A DNA stretch of 64,000 nt from Serpula lacrymans var. lacrymans S7.9 (GCF_000218685.1 NW_006763301.1:682001-746000), one strand, 5' to 3'. Shown: positions 1 through 14,800, counted from the first letter of the stretch. Notes: a model not told the origin generated them from the letters alone. A program made the numbers and translations.

Positions 1-1142
1 GAAACATATCTATATCTTACAGAGATCTTTATGAAGTTATACAGCACAGTCCATTCCTAGTTACTGAGCACCATGACCCTGCGGAATACCCTGCGGGAAG
101 CATATTTACACTCGACAGGCCTAGCACTATTGAGGATGTCTGTGACTTCGTGGTGGAATATATTCATTCAGACGTTGTGGTAGGCCTGATTCATATAAAG
201 CACTGGATTACAATCTCAGTCTGTTTTTAGGGTCTCGTCTCTGACAAGCACATCGTGATTGCAGGTGAGTACACTTAAGTTCTGAAATATTAATTCTCGT
301 ACTTAATATGTTAACAGATCAATCCAAGGTATTATATCTTCTGTATTCTTTTTGGCAATAACTGAATCGCTTCCGGTGTAAAGCATGGCACCCTAGATCA
401 AAATTGTCTCAAGCTCAGTGCATTGCACAGTCAAGCTGTTGATTATCCAAAGAACGGCATCAAGGTTGACATATCATTTCTCCCTCGCTCACTCATCCCA
501 TACAAGCCCGATTGGCATGCTGCGGAAGTGGATTCACCCCGAAAGACAGACTATTACGAGTCCAGTCGCGCTCTTGGCTACCTATACCGGAATATCACAC
601 TTGAAGATCTTCCTACTTCGGTCCCGCGCAAACCGTATGAACCCCTAGACGACCCTATCTCGAAGGTTCTCAAGCCTCGTGTGAAACGGCAAACACCTGG
701 ATACACTGACCCAGACGGCGAAAGTAGCGAGATGGAAACTATATTCCAGACATACAGAGATGAGCTCAATTATATCTCCGTGACACACTCCCTTACGAAT
801 ATTCCTGGCGCTCGCCTACGCGAAGATGAAATTGTCGTTGGTACTATCCTGTCTAAATGCTCCCAAAAAAGATGGAGGAGCGACCGCATGTATCGCATGA
901 AGGCACACGCCTCATTCCTTGCACATGAGACAAGGCGCGACATACGACTATTGGATACTTTGGAGGACGCGTCCGAAGGTGATATACGAAAAGCTCTCTT
1001 ACGAGCTTGGACGGCTTGGGATCTCAGCCTGAGGAAAAGTGACCCCGGACCTGATGAAGCCCATTGTTTTGGTGCACATAGTTTTGGGCTTATTGCTTTG
1101 GGTATCGTACTAGATTGTCTTGAGAAACTTGGCAGCCTATAA
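1..1142 (+). CDS. RNA-dependent RNA polymerase (RNAi pathway), C-terminal part
   Basis: This is the 3' end of a cellular RdRP of the QDE-1/RDR family, which makes double-stranded RNA from aberrant single-stranded transcripts for RNA silencing. The reading enters from the left edge with DVCDFVVEYIHSD, splices near 176 and 233, and again from about 266 to 319 and 330 to 384. It then continues through LHSQAVDYPKNG and KPDWHAAEV near 420-520. That string (alanine-valine-aspartate-tyrosine-proline-lysine, then a proline/tryptophan-rich stretch) is characteristic of the region just downstream of the catalytic core in eukaryotic RdRPs. The catalytic aspartate motif would lie upstream, outside the window. 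The last exon is open to the TAA at 1140-1142. I see no break in the visible part. Family assignment rests on remembered motifs. Confidence 0.85.
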
Positions 1143-1587
1143 ATGTTGGTTCGTACCTACGAGATAAATACCCTCGCTGACTTCTCGTAGATTGAATTCT
1201 GTCATAGCATCGTATGCATCCATGTACTTTTCTGTCTAGTGACGTCATCACGTGATTCGTACACAATGGATATTTTCTTGTTCCGCGACTTATCCGCGAC
1301 CAATTCTGCATGAACATTTGGGATCTTGAAGTTGCTCTTGTAGAAACTAGCCAGCCCCCCTAATCTTCTAGTTTTTCCCAGAATAAAATCATTTCCACAA
1401 TCACGGAAGGAACTCGTTGAAGAGGGAGTATCGCGTATTTTCGAAGGTAAGGAACCGTAGCAAGTCGTAATCATCCCTATTTCTACTCACAAGTCGCGTT
1501 TACTGGTCTTTGACAATTATAGACCTGAAAACCACACTGTATAATATACGAACTTATATACCATGAAAGTAAAAGACACTGGAAGAC
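1143..1587. other. Intergenic, no gene seen
   Basis: The 445 bases between the RdRP stop and the next start have short ORFs only, no recognisable domain and no repeat. They probably hold the RdRP 3' UTR and the promoter of the next gene. Confidence 0.6.
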
Positions 1588-2452
1588 ATGGCAGACAGCG
1601 TCACGATGACACCGAAGAGTGAGACTTATTTAATCAACCCAGGTCTCCTCAGCTAGCTGAAACCTCTTATTGGACGCTAACCAGTGCTGAACGAGGGCGA
1701 AATAGTAAGTGATATATCTAACACTACGAATTCGTAGCATATATAAGTACGCTTAGAGGAAAAGTCAAGAGCATCGTCGACTCGAACCGGTCTTTCTTTT
1801 CACGGGAAGACTGAGGGCTTGTTTTCGAAGGCTAGAGAAAATGCGGTGATCCTCACGAAAGATATCGATGTATATGCGTATGTCTCTCTTCGCTCACTTT
1901 TTCTAGTCCTTGACATAGCAAATTTTATCATTTCAGCGATCAGATACATGCCACCATAGAGAAACTATTTGACCTTCATAGCGCATCGCAAAAGAACATT
2001 GATGAATTGATGACTCACTTCAAACTCCTCAATGTGTGTATGTAGATCTGGGACTGGTGTCACATATATTGAATAAGGCTCCAGGAATCTTTTGAGTCTC
2101 AACTCAGCATATACCCCCACTTTTCGGAAGACGTAGTTTCCAGGAGAATTGCACAGAGCGATGCTGCATATTACACACGTAAGTTCTCAATAGCAAACCC
2201 TGCATTAATATAACTGTGGCCTTCATTAGTACAAGCACAATCGGCGGAAAATCGGAAGTCCAGAATGAAGTTGATGAAGAATACCAAAGATCGCATGGAT
2301 GAGAGCAAAGAGAGACAGTCAGTGCGTAATAATTCGATCATGTTACCTCTGTTGGCTTTGCTTATATGCGCCAAAATGACATAACACAGCTTGCGGTGGA
2401 CGCGTCAGCACTCATCAAACATTACAAGTCTTTGCTCATAGTTTCTAAGTAA
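1588..2452 (+). CDS. Small helical/coiled-coil protein, function unknown
   Basis: No ORF here is long, but a consistent chain of short exons can be read. It starts with MADSVTMTPK at 1588 and passes through about six exons with GT-AG introns: donors include gtgaga near 1619, gtaagt near 1704, gtatgt near 1879, gtgtgt near 2036, gtaagt near 2179 and gtgcgt near 2322. It ends with HYKSLLIVSK and TAA at 2450-2452. The product, roughly 150 residues, is rich in lysine, glutamate, serine and leucine with heptad-like spacing (segments EKLFDLHSASQKNIDELM and NRKSRMKLMKNTKDRMDESK), suggesting long helices. I do not recognise a family. The exon chain is inferred from frame continuity, so the first exons are the least certain. 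Confidence 0.5.
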
Positions 2453-2725
2453 TGCACTCACCGTTCTCGCAGTTTACGCGCCTTTGCCATGCAAAATTGT
2501 TTGTTTCGTCCTGCAACACAATAACCTTATTGTACACTTTGCTACTGATAGATATCCGTGCGTGATGTTTCAAGATGAAGTGCATTTTCCGGGCCAGGCA
2601 CAAGGTATCTATTAACTCGTTGCGGAGACATCTATTCCGGGATGCACGACCACGTTTGACTATCTAAAGTTCCAACTACTAGTCGGGTGAAGTCAATTTA
2701 CAAATCCACACCAGCGAAAGTAGCA

Positions 2726-4190
<1,465 letters not shown>

Positions 4191-4326
4191 CTGGTGCCCT
4201 CAGCTCTTGGCCGCCAGCACGGAGAATCAGAATACGGCGCACCTCCGTAACCGCAGCGGGGGTCGCCGGCGGTTGAGTGTCGGGAACACGCGACGATGAA
4301 TCCTGCGCTTAGTACTTCTGACTTTC

Positions 4327-4895
4327 ATGGCCGTCTTTGGCCTCTGGGTACATACAATTTCTGCTACTTTTCTGGACATGGTTGTCCATTCTGATTCACG
4401 CCTTTAGGTGATTAACAAAGCAGGAGGGCTTGTCTATCAGCGTAATTTCGCAGGTATATTCCAGTTTGATTATACACTTCCACTTGCGATTAACGCATTC
4501 TTTGCATGCAGATGGACTCGCTCAATTGACATCCAACGAATATTTAGTACTTTCAGGAACACTTCATGGTATTCATGCCATCACAAGTCGGTTGTCGCCC
4601 ACGGGCTCTAGTTCTGGTGCACAAGTTATTGAAGGGGAATCATTCAAGATGACCATTCTTTTGACAGCTACTGGTATGCATGGCCACTATAACAGAATGT
4701 TTCAAATTATAACTGGCTTTGGAAGGGACGAAATTTGTGTTATTAACTTCCCTTGCCGAACCGACCGCCGATACTTTACTGCAGAAGATATATGAAGCTT
4801 ATGCTGACTCAGTTATGAAGAACCCTTTTCACACTCCCGAAATGCCCATTCGAAGTGAAGGATTTGACTCACGGATAACTGCCCTCCTTGCATGA
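4327..4895 (+). CDS. TRS23: TRAPP complex subunit TRS23/TRAPPC4
   Basis: This is a core subunit of the TRAPP tethering complex, which acts as exchange factor for the Ypt1/Rab1 GTPase in ER-Golgi transport. Exon 1 is MAVFGLW at 4327. After an intron come VINKAGGLVYQRNF, a second intron, GLAQLTSNEYLVLSGTLHGI with HAITSRLSP, and a third intron from about 4676 to 4726. The protein then reads TKFVLLTSLAEPTADTLLQK, IYEAYADSVMKNPFHTPEMP and IRSEGFDSRITALLA, with TGA at 4893-4895. The AGGLVYQR-, ASMFHSLH-like and MPIRSEGFD-type strings are hallmarks of the sybindin/TRS23 longin fold. The length of about 145 residues is normal. It shares a short bidirectional promoter region with the glutaminyl cyclase gene. 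Confidence 0.9.
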
Positions 4896-5402
4896 TACTG
4901 TTGAAGGACGTGCTACATGGTACGTAGGAGAAGGCTTTTACTACCTGCTGTTCTCACAACTTCCAATTACAGCGTGCGGGGACACTACCGATCAGTTTCG
5001 AGATCGTCTTTATTCCCATTCTAGTGGCTATGGATTATATAGTATTGCTCTGAGTTATAGAGCTCGTTCAGGAAGAGGACCGGCAGTTAACTTCAAGATT
5101 TTCAATTTCTTGTGATGGTTATGTTGTGTGAGCTGCTGCGTGCTGTGGCCCACTGTATATTCCACCGATTGCTTCGCCTATACTCCGCTACGGGTGATGT
5201 ACCCAATCCCTGTGGATCCATATGTCTATGTTCGAATGCATCAATTCTTTCACCGAGTAACAGTTAAGTGAACTCAAGAATCACGTGGTGCTGCACGTGC
5301 TATAAAATGTGACGCGACTGGGCGCGTAGCAGGAGATTTCTTTCCTCCTCCCCACCACCATTTCGGTTATCAACTCTCAAGACTTACCTACTAGGAATAA
5401 TT
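4896..5402. other. Intergenic: TRS23 3' region and HOP1-type gene promoter
   Basis: One 75-codon ORF (4888-5115) has no recognisable content and overlaps the TRS23 stop. The right end holds the E-box/TATA cluster listed separately, then a pyrimidine-rich stretch (ttcctcctccccaccacc) typical of a fungal leader. Confidence 0.6.
5282..5307 (+). promoter_or_regulatory. Two CACGTG E-boxes and a TATA box upstream of the HORMA gene
   Basis: CACGTG occurs at 5282-5287 and again at 5294-5299, followed at once by TATAAAA at 5301-5307, about 100 bases before the start codon at 5403. CACGTG is the consensus for bHLH factors. The spacing to the TATA box suggests a real core promoter; the regulator is unknown. 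Confidence 0.6.
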
Positions 5403-8400
5403 ATGCAAGCTCAAAGCATAGCTACACAGGTGACCGTTACTTATAGCAGTTTCATATCACAACTCACTTGTACCAGTCTCTGAGCTGTACTCAAAGCCTG
5501 TTATGTGTTGAAACATTACTCAAGGCGGGGATAGCCTGTGTAGCGTATTTGAGGTATAGACCAGTACATTTAATATAGCTACTGTGATAATCACATCTTC
5601 ACTAGAGGTCTCCTTCCCCTTGAGAATTTCAGTGAATGTGAGTTCCATATTTCACAGAAGCTGACATCGTGATTTACTTCTTTATAGTCTATCTTGCGTC
5701 TGAAGTGAATGGCTCCCTATCATCTCGGCCATCGTCTTCATTTTCCATCGATGATCGTGCAAGGCGCACGCTCAGTGGGGTCTCCATTATGCATATCAAT
5801 CGTGGATTTACAAACGAGGGTGACAGAATTATGGATTACTTGGTGAGTCTCTATATGCGCAAGTTTATCAACCTAGGTGCATATAGCCACCATTCCCCGC
5901 TTTCTCAGGAACATGGCATTTTTGATGCACTGCAGAAGCAATACCTGCGAAGATTCATATTCGCTATATACTTGGTAAGCTATATTCTGGAGGAGTCTCA
6001 ACCAACGACATCTGATATACCTATCGCTGTGTGTGCTCAGGATAGCAAAGATCCCAACAAGTACGTGCTTATCATGTACGTTAGGCTGATAATGGCGAAG
6101 CTAACATCACTTCCACAGCATCATTGAGGCATATACCTTCAACTTTGATGTAAAAATTCAGGCATTGAAAGCCTATTGTCGTATTCTGAATATCAACCAT
6201 ATAGTATTATACAATAGCAGGAAGCAACGTCACTGTGCCAATCATGTCTTTGGGAGACCAGCTTTCAAATATGTCTCTAAAGGTCACTTCAAAATCAGCT
6301 GATCCATTGACTGAAGCTATCAAGGGAGGGAAGGTTCCCACACTTGGTGAAGTAAAGAAGAGTTTAAAAGTGCGTCTCGAGTCTCCCAAAGTTTGTGTTG
6401 TCATCCTAATTATGATCTTGAGATGATGATTAAGACTTTAGTCACAACGATTGCATCAATGGAGTCCTTACCTAGTAAGCCGCAGAATAGCACTTTTCTC
6501 GCTCAGTACTAATGTGTTTTAAGAGTGCCGCTATGGAAATTTCAAGCTTTTTTTCAACGAGAATACTCCTGACGATTATCAACCTAAGTATTTCCATGCT
6601 GGCGACGTTAACAAGGATAAATGGTTTTTTACAACACATCGTCGCAACGAGATACCCGAGAAGTGTAGTGTCGGGGATTTGCAAACAGGATGGCATGGGT
6701 ATGTCTTAAGCTTTGCTCATCAGGTTTTAATATCGGTAACATGGTCTCTGGATGTACGTTTCATACAGCGTCAACTTGAAAGTAGTCTCCGTGTCCTCAT
6801 ACTTGCCTTCTTCTACTTCTATTGAAGATAACAATGTTTTGTTTACTGGAGTCACTTCCCAGTCGGCCCCACGGCTCACACCTGTCGAAGAGGCTGAGAT
6901 TAGAGCTCAGGATGCAAAGCTACAAATGAAGGATGCTCTTGAACGCAACATCGTTTGGGACGCGGATGACGGGGAGGTAGACGCTGAAGGAGAGGAAGTG
7001 GGCGATGATTTGATAGTGCTAAATAGGATCACCAATGGTATATCCATGGTACCTATTGGCCTGCGAACTGAGTGCGGAGAAATTGCACCATTGGATACTG
7101 GTATCAATCTCTCATCTGGTCCAGTACAAGCGGAAGTGCAATTTAGTGGCCGGATAGAACATACACCCCGGCATGTGGGTGAACTAGTAAGTTAATAACT
7201 GTCCTTTGGTGCGCGAAAACAGCAATTCACATCATTATAGAAGTCCAAGTTGTCTGGAATGGAAATAGAACAGACTCAATTAATTTCGCCCATTGTTACA
7301 CAAAAACCCACCTTTCGCTCAGGCAGCCCAATGGATCGTTCAATTGGTAGATCGTTACCACCTTCGGATATGGCTGAGTTTCGCAGTCGGCTATTTCTTC
7401 CCAGCAGGTCGACACTCAGTTGCTGAAAGACATGCTCAATAATCCGGACACTAGCTCTATAACCTTAGATGCAGAGATGCTAGGTTAGTAAACGCCTTTT
7501 CTTGCTCAGTATCCTGCGGACAGCACAGGGATTTATCAAAACTTGACCTGTCTCCTTATATAGATATGGAGACGCAGGTTGTACCTGATCTAGACCCCAT
7601 CGAACCTTTTGAAAGTCAAGATAACGCAATGGATGAAATCACACCTGAACCGGAACTAAAATCGCTTAGAAAGAGAAAAGCAGAACCGGGGGGTGACAAT
7701 GGTCGTCTAGACTGTGATTGCGGAATCTCGGCACGTCCTTCTTAGTTTCTAGAATTCTTCGGATTAATTATTTTTCACGTAGATGGAAGATGACGGGTGT
7801 TGCTTCTGTGAAGGTGGGTGCGAGCGTTGGTATCACGTTTGGTAGGTGCACATTTTATTGTTTGTCAGCACCTCTTTTCACCCTTAAAATCCGATGCCAT
7901 CAGGTGTTTAGGGTGAGAAAAACCGATACATGAGACTATTATCAAGTGGTGATCAAATACAGGTATCACTCCCCGGATGATGTGCGCCTCCCATCTCAAT
8001 TTGTTTGTTTTGACTGTCGCCTACGTGCGGGTCGAGACTGGGATATCATCGCCGGCAAACTACATACCGACATGATCACGCGATACAAGGACATCGCCCT
8101 CTTCAGGTCTTAAGTTTGAATCTTTTCGTCTGGCGTTTTTGCTCATGAATCTGTGGACAGGAGGGCTATCAAAACATTTGAAGTGTATAAACCTGTGACA
8201 GCCTTACAATTCAGGGAGCGTATTGGTTAGTAATCGACTGTCCACCTCTCACCTTTATCATGAGGTGATGGCTATTATAGGATGTGACCCGGGCCTCGCC
8301 AGTCAGTTGCTAACAAGGTTGGAAGTAGAAGGTATTACCAGGTCCAAGAATCAATTTTCAACTACTTAAAATCTGTGAATATCAGGTTTCGTAGCGACGG

Positions 8401-8996
8401 AATTGATAATCAAGGATGCCATCGGTTTCACGGCCACACGTTCACGTGCCAAAAAGACTAAACAAACTCCAAGGAGCAAGCCGCCGAAGAAAGAGCTGCA
8501 AAAAACTAGATATGCGTTCGTTCATACTTCGAAGAAGAGCCAAGCGTATTCGAATTACTTCGATCCACGCCCTGAAATTGAGAATTGGTTGATGGGTTTA
8601 ACACAGGCGGTAAGTATTGATATACAAATCAGTGTCATTGACAGAAGATGGAATAGAGCTCCCTAGCACAAGGCAGGAGGACCAGATAAAAACGCGGAGA
8701 GAAACAGTACATGGTGCGCTCGAGATTGAATGAAAAGGAAAAGACAACTTATAACTTTTCTGTTATTTCCACGTTGAAGTTTTGGTATCAATACATCTGA
8801 ACGCGAATCCTTTACTGCATCACCTCGAGCCAATGGTATAGACTCGCAGACACAAGAGGAAACGCAGGACTTCCTGGCCTTGACCGTTACGCGTAAATCT
8901 GAGGTAGAGCTCAGACGAAAGATAGTCATGGCAGCATCAGGGAAGGCAAAAAGGATCAAGGTCTCCCTCGGCTCTGGTGTCGATCTATGCGACTAG
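5403..8996 (+). CDS. HOP1: Meiotic HORMA-domain protein with PHD and winged-helix modules (HOP1/HORMAD type)
   Basis: HOP1 proteins coat meiotic chromosome axes and promote recombination between homologues. The start MQAQSIATQ at 5403 is followed by many short exons. The HORMA domain reads SLLCVETLLKAGIACVAYLR, GLLPLENFSE, SIDDRARRTLSGVSIMHINR, EHGIFDALQKQYLRRFIFAI, EAYTFNF near 6130, then RRYLTFKLFYN-type sequence and DKWFFTTHRRNEIPEK with QTGWHG near 6620-6700. An acidic linker (DADDGEVDAEGEEVGDD) follows. A cysteine-rich PHD-like finger comes next (CDCGIS, GCCFCEGGCERWYH, QFVCFDCR; 7700-8030), then a winged-helix segment (DIALFRRAIKTFEVYKPVTA, LLTRLEVEGFVATE; 8090-8410) and a basic tail. 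This matches the HORMA-PHD-wHTH layout known for budding yeast Hop1 and its chromatin-binding region. The reading ends at TAG 8994-8996. Some middle exon borders near 7370-7500 remain uncertain. Confidence 0.85.
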
Positions 8997-11813
8997 CAGC
9001 AGAAAGCTCCTGGACTGTCAGCCTTCTCTCTAATCATACAGTTCGACTGCGCGGCTTTTCGTTTTACTGCATCCCCCCAAGTTCCTTTTATCGCAGTGGT
9101 TACTCTTGGAATAAATGTCCGCGTGGTTGGTCATCTCCTGCGTAATTCTCCCTCAGGGCGTCTACTCTTCTGTGGGAGTCTTGCCATTCGTCAGTGGTTC
9201 AAGCTTGATTCGCGGCTCCATCCGCTCACTTCAAAGCCGACTTATTGGGGTATTCTTCTCGCGATCTTTTCCATGAAATCATGTAATTCCAGCCCAGCCT
9301 CCTGGCAGCTGGTGCTATCATTGTTACAAGTTTGTCAAATGAAAAATGCTTTTGCGGGGTGAATAAATATGCGTCTATATAACAAGAGCCCCATTGACCA
9401 GATTGTTAGTAATATCACAGTGAACTATTGATACGAGGTTACTTATGCATAATGGCTTGGATCAGTCTTGCAAACTTTGTACTCCTGTGACTTGCTGTTT
9501 GTGACTTGTGGGGGCGTTTAGCTACAACTTCGGATCACCTAGGTTGAAGATGAAGGGCCTAGTACAGTATCTGTCGATGGTGTCCAATGATTCTGGACTG
9601 AACTGATCGACGATTCTAGACATGCAACTGTAACGTAACGAAACAAATTCCAGTGAGTCTGATAGTTTCTTGTGGCGGCGGTTGTGAAGATTACGGCACA
9701 TCGAGTCAGTGAATTCACGCAAAGAGAAAACTTATGTCTTGGCATTACTCTGTTTGATACATAGCTTCCCTCGGCTGAGCCAAGGAATGTTGACAGTCCC
9801 CATAGTGTCACCCCGGGAAACCGAGTGTTAAGTTCAATAGTATCGGTCTATATGTGAGTGGGGCATAAGCTTAGATTGTAACGATTTGCTGAAGCCTGAC
9901 GCCGCCAAAGGTGCCGCAGACCGACATGCATTTCTAGCTGTGTATTCTACCAGAACCAGAATAGCATGCGATTCAACTGTCTTGACCTAAATAGGTTAGT
10001 ATGAACCTCAGCTGCTATCTAACAACTCTCAGGCCGCTCCATAGTGATGCCTAACAAAGTATTTCCCAGGATCCAAAGCTGAAATCTCCGCACGAACGAC
10101 GACAATCACCGGTCAAAAAATGTATATACCGGCTCATACTCCGAGTTTGCAGCTTATTGCAAATGTGGGATAGAATATGAGTGTCACAGTCTCTTTCAAG
10201 AAATGCTATACGGCAGTTCATGGGTATACCTGCGAAGGCTGGGCCAAGTATTGCAAATACTCAAGAAATTGATCTACGCCTGCCTCCTCTTGGTAGTGGC
10301 GTTTCCCTTGAACTTTTCTGCATGAGAACCAAACGCAAAAATCCAGGTCCGATATGGTACGGTTTCTCTGGCGCCGCAGCTGATACCCTTTTTGCTAATC
10401 TCCTTGGCTGTAGAGTGTTCCCCCCTTTGCCTGTCTGAGCCACGGTGCGGATCACAAAAAATGGGACCTGGTATTTATTGGCACGTCGTAGGGGGACCAC
10501 GATAGAAAATGCTGCGAGGCACGTTATCCCGATTCAATATGACATTGTACGGACTATCAAAGCTGTGGGCCCGGTATGTACTTAGTACTAAATCTTGACT
10601 CTATTTGTATGTAATAGGATACTAATCAAGACCCATTACAGTAAGTATACCACGTCAGCTGTACCCTTGATCTGATGGTGGTTGTGGGTCATGGCTGAGC
10701 ATGTGGCCTCCAGCGCTTGAATAGTATCTTGGACCCAAGGCGTATGGAGTTGCCAAGGTCAGCAAACAGCTTACAATGCTCTGCAAATTGAAACTGATAT
10801 TTATACCGCAACGGGTATGAGGAAATACTGCTTACGCCTCGTCTTATCCATACATTACTGTGACAAGTGTGGCTCCACATGTATGTATGAGCACTTTTTA
10901 TTTAGTCGAGTATATAATCCCAAAGATTCTCCGCTAAGAGAAGTAGTCCAAGTCTGCACATTTTTAGAAGTTACTCGTGGCCCACCTTTGTTGCCATTCT
11001 ACGAGCGCCTATCGAAGACCTGTGGAAGCGGTGAGAAAGTATAAGTGACTCACCATGGTCTGCCCAGTCCGATGATTGTGGAGCCATCGAAGCAGTGTGG
11101 TACGTCGAGCCAGGTTGGTCCAGAATATTTGCATGGAGGTTCCAGCACCGATTCACGTTAGCATCAAGCTTAACGTTCTTGCACCGCCGGCTGTAGCGGG
11201 GAAGCCTGCCCTGAAGCGAAAGTGATTACAAAAAAGAATTCTGACCTGTATGTTCTGCATCCCCTCGCGATCTTAACTTTTGTCGTACTGTCTTTTTTCA
11301 GAGTCGATGAACTGGATGGTGGGGCCCTCGCAGGAGATGAAGTAATGGTGCAAGGCATAGACTACACCTCCGTATCTCCCTGCAGCTGCTATCTACGGCT
11401 GTGGGGCTCGTTAGAGTGGTGCACATTTTCGTAACATGGAACCTTTGATTGAGCGCTTTTGCGTTGTTCTGTATGTAGAGTGAATTGCAATTGGGCCTGA
11501 CGCTGTCAGGTGAATCGTACCGGGTGTTGTCGAGAATGAATGGTCTAGGGATGATAATAATGGAACTGGAAACACTGGATTGGATACTAAAAGGGATAAG
11601 CAAAGGATGGCCTTCACGTACGATACCGCGGCTGCCACTTGGACTGTTCTAGCCTTTTTCATGTCGGAACTCCAAGTTTCTTAAGTACTTTGCTTCGCCA
11701 CCCGTTCCCCGTTTCCTGGCCTTTGTGTTCTTGAACTCTTGCCTTATTTCTTGACTCTGGTCCCCTTCGTAACAGGCTTGTCCTCTTACCCTCACCCCAT
11801 CCTTCCCCGTCCA
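8997..11813. other. Long stretch without a supported gene
   Basis: The longest ORFs (9096-9362, 10181-10438 and 11298-11603 among them) show no domain, no plausible exon chain and no similarity to each other that I can see. The sequence is not obviously repetitive, and I see no LTR or transposase signature. The final few hundred bases, C- and T-rich around 11,690-11,810, probably form the leader of the PLAA gene. A rapidly evolving or degraded gene could be hidden here. Confidence 0.5.
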
Positions 11814-14800
11814 ATGCCGTACAAGCTCTCCGCTACTTTATCAGCTCACTCATCAGATGTCCGTCTCTTGTACGACTCACAGGTACATCCCATGTCTAAA
11901 CCTTCTGTCATAGGTTCGAGCCGTAGCGTCCCCAACAAATACTCTCGTTCTATCTGCTTCCCGGGATTCAACAGCGATATCCTGGTTCAGATCATCGTCT
12001 TCCTCGCCTTTCGCTCCAGCTGCCATCCTGAAGGCGGGGACGAGATATGTCAATGCAGTAGCATATATCCAACCATCACCAGACGCCCCGCAAGGTGAGG
12101 TCTCGAAATCCATAGCATCGCGCATCTATGGCCGTTTATTAAGCTGTTGGATCAGGATATGCGGTTGTGGGAGGGCAAGACACGGTTATCAACATATTTT
12201 CCCTCGACTCGCCCAACCACGAAGATCCTCAGTTTTCTCTTCTAGGCCATACAGACAATGTCTGCGCTTTAGATGTATCAACTCAAGGCACAATCATTTC
12301 GGGTTCTTGGGATAGGTGTGTTTTATCATTTTGAAAGCCCTTTATTATCGTACGAACCAGCCTTTGTAGAACTGCCAAAGTATGGAAGAATTATCAATTA
12401 CAATATGACCTAACAGGACATCAACAATCCGTATGGGCAGTTCTTGCTATCGATGAGCAGCAATTTTTGACAGGTGAGCTGCGATCTATCTCGGGTTAGC
12501 TCGTTTCATCGACATGAATAACTAATCGCCTTCTTGTTACAGCGTCCGCTGACAAAACCATTAAATTCTGGATTCAACACAAAGTGATGCGGACTTACCA
12601 AGGACACAAAGATGCGGTTCGTGGCTTGGCTTTAATACCTGACATTGGCTTTGCCTCCTGTTCCAACGATAGGTATCTCGATCATCACTTCCTTGACCAA
12701 CATCAGATGACTTGATGCGATTACCAGTGAAATTCGCGTTTGGACGATGGAAGGCGATGTTGTGTATTCTCTTTCGGGCCATACTTCTTTCGTGTACAGT
12801 CTTTCGGTGTTGCCCAGCGGCGATATCGTTTCCGGAGGGGAAGATCGCACGGTTCGGGTTTGGCGTGGTACGTGTCCCACTCAATCTGTTTTCTTCCTTC
12901 CTATTCCCCCCTTTGTAAAAAATTAACGCGGGTTCCTAGACGGTGAATGTACTCAGACGATTGTTCATCCCGCTATATCAGTGTGGGCTGTGTCTACCAT
13001 GTCAAACGGTGATATAGTGAGCGGATGTAGCGATGGTGTCGTTAGAGTATTCAGCGAGTCTGAGGATCGATGGGTGGGCGCTGAGGACATGAAAATATAT
13101 GAAGACCAAGTTGCTAGTCAAGCCCTACCATCTCAGCAAGTCGGAGATGTGAAAAAGACCGATTTGCCTGGCCCAGAAGCTCTCAACAGTCCTGGTAAGA
13201 AGTCGGGTGAAGTGAAAATGATAAAGAACGGGGACATTGTCGAGGCACATCAGGTAAGTAATTATATTGGTATAACTGCCGATGATGTGTTCACGACATA
13301 CAGTGGGACAGCTCTTCTGGCACCTGGCAGAAAATCGGTGACGTTGTTGACGCCGTTGGTTCCGGGCGCAAACAACTTCATGAAGGCAAGGAATATGACT
13401 ACGTTTTTGATGTTGACATCCAGGATGGTGTCCCCCCTTTGAAGCTGCCCTTTGATGTCACAGGTGCTGTTCTTATCTTAATTGAAATCGAAAATCTGTC
13501 TATTAACAAAATTGACCACGTATAGACAATCCGTACGCTGCCGCACAACGTTTTCTCGAGCGTAATGAGCTGTCGCTAAACTATATTGATGAGGTTGTCC
13601 GCTTTATTGAGAAGAACACGGCGGGAGTAAATCTTGGAAGTGGTGGAAATGAATACGTTGATCCTTATACCGGTAAGGATAATCTCAGCGTGTTTCGTCT
13701 CCATGTTTACCTAGAGTGCAGGTGCATCCAGATACCAGGGTTCGGCGGCTCCTGTTCCTACTGCTGCACCGCCTTCCTCGTATATGGATCCGTTCACAGG
13801 AGCGTCGCGATACAGTGGTGCCCCTGAGCCTTCTGTGCATGTGCCTGCACCCCCACCATCGTTACCTGTCCCAAACATCATTCCGTTTGTGCGTCCGTTG
13901 GCACTACATACATTATCGTGTTACTGACTTCTAGTACAGACTAAATTTGTATCTTTTAAACAGGCTAATGTCTCAGCCATGCAAATGAAATTGTATCAGT
14001 TTGATGAAGCATTGCGGCACGAGATAGTGAGTCGACTTCTCACTGCCTCCCATTAACCTCATAGTTATGTTTACTCTTCCTAATGCAGTCGACAGCATCT
14101 CTCGCGATGTATCCTGAAGAACACATGATGATTGACGAAGCGTTTACGTATCTCTCTCAAGCGATATCATCGCCCACACGACCCTCTTCTGCCCTGGGAT
14201 CCCCCCACGTTGAAGCAATAATACAAATTCTAGACAGATGGCCTGCTTCTCAGCGTTTTCCTGGTACGGATAACATACTGTCTACTTGGTATTCCAGAAA
14301 TTGACGATATGTTCTTAGTGATGGATTTGAGTCGTCTAGTAACTGCATTCTGCGCCAATGCGGCTGCGGCTCCAGGTGGACGGGAGAGATTCTTTGAATG
14401 CTTATGCAAGGCTTCTGACTGGACGGACGTTCAACGTACGAAGCCCTTTTCGAAAGCACAAGAGATCAACATGTTATTACTATTCCGCACGCTAGCAAAT
14501 GCCTTTCAGGAAGGTACACCAATTGCCGACGGGCGGTGGGTCCCTCAGGTAGGGTATATAGACAACGATTTCCGTGGATAAATGTTGAACAACCATCATT
14601 GTGCCCTAGGTTTTCGAAGCACTGAGCCAAGCACCTTACAACTTCTTAACGAAGCCGCAGCGCGTGGCTCTAGCCACTATCTTGTTCAAGTTCGTCGTTC
14701 AAACATTTACCGTGGCCATAAAGATGACAGATATCTTCCTTCAGCTTCTCTTGTGCATATTTGCAGACACCGGTTGCGACAACCGTGCGGACGCAACATC

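Noticed and set aside
9096..9362. Hydrophobic ORF that in another frame (from ATG near 9,114) vaguely resembled a V-ATPase proteolipid
   Set aside because: The resemblance is limited to a few residues, frames do not connect, and the essential membrane glutamate segment was not found.
10181..10438. 85-codon ORF with proline/glycine-rich stretch
   Set aside because: No recognisable motif and no convincing splice partners.
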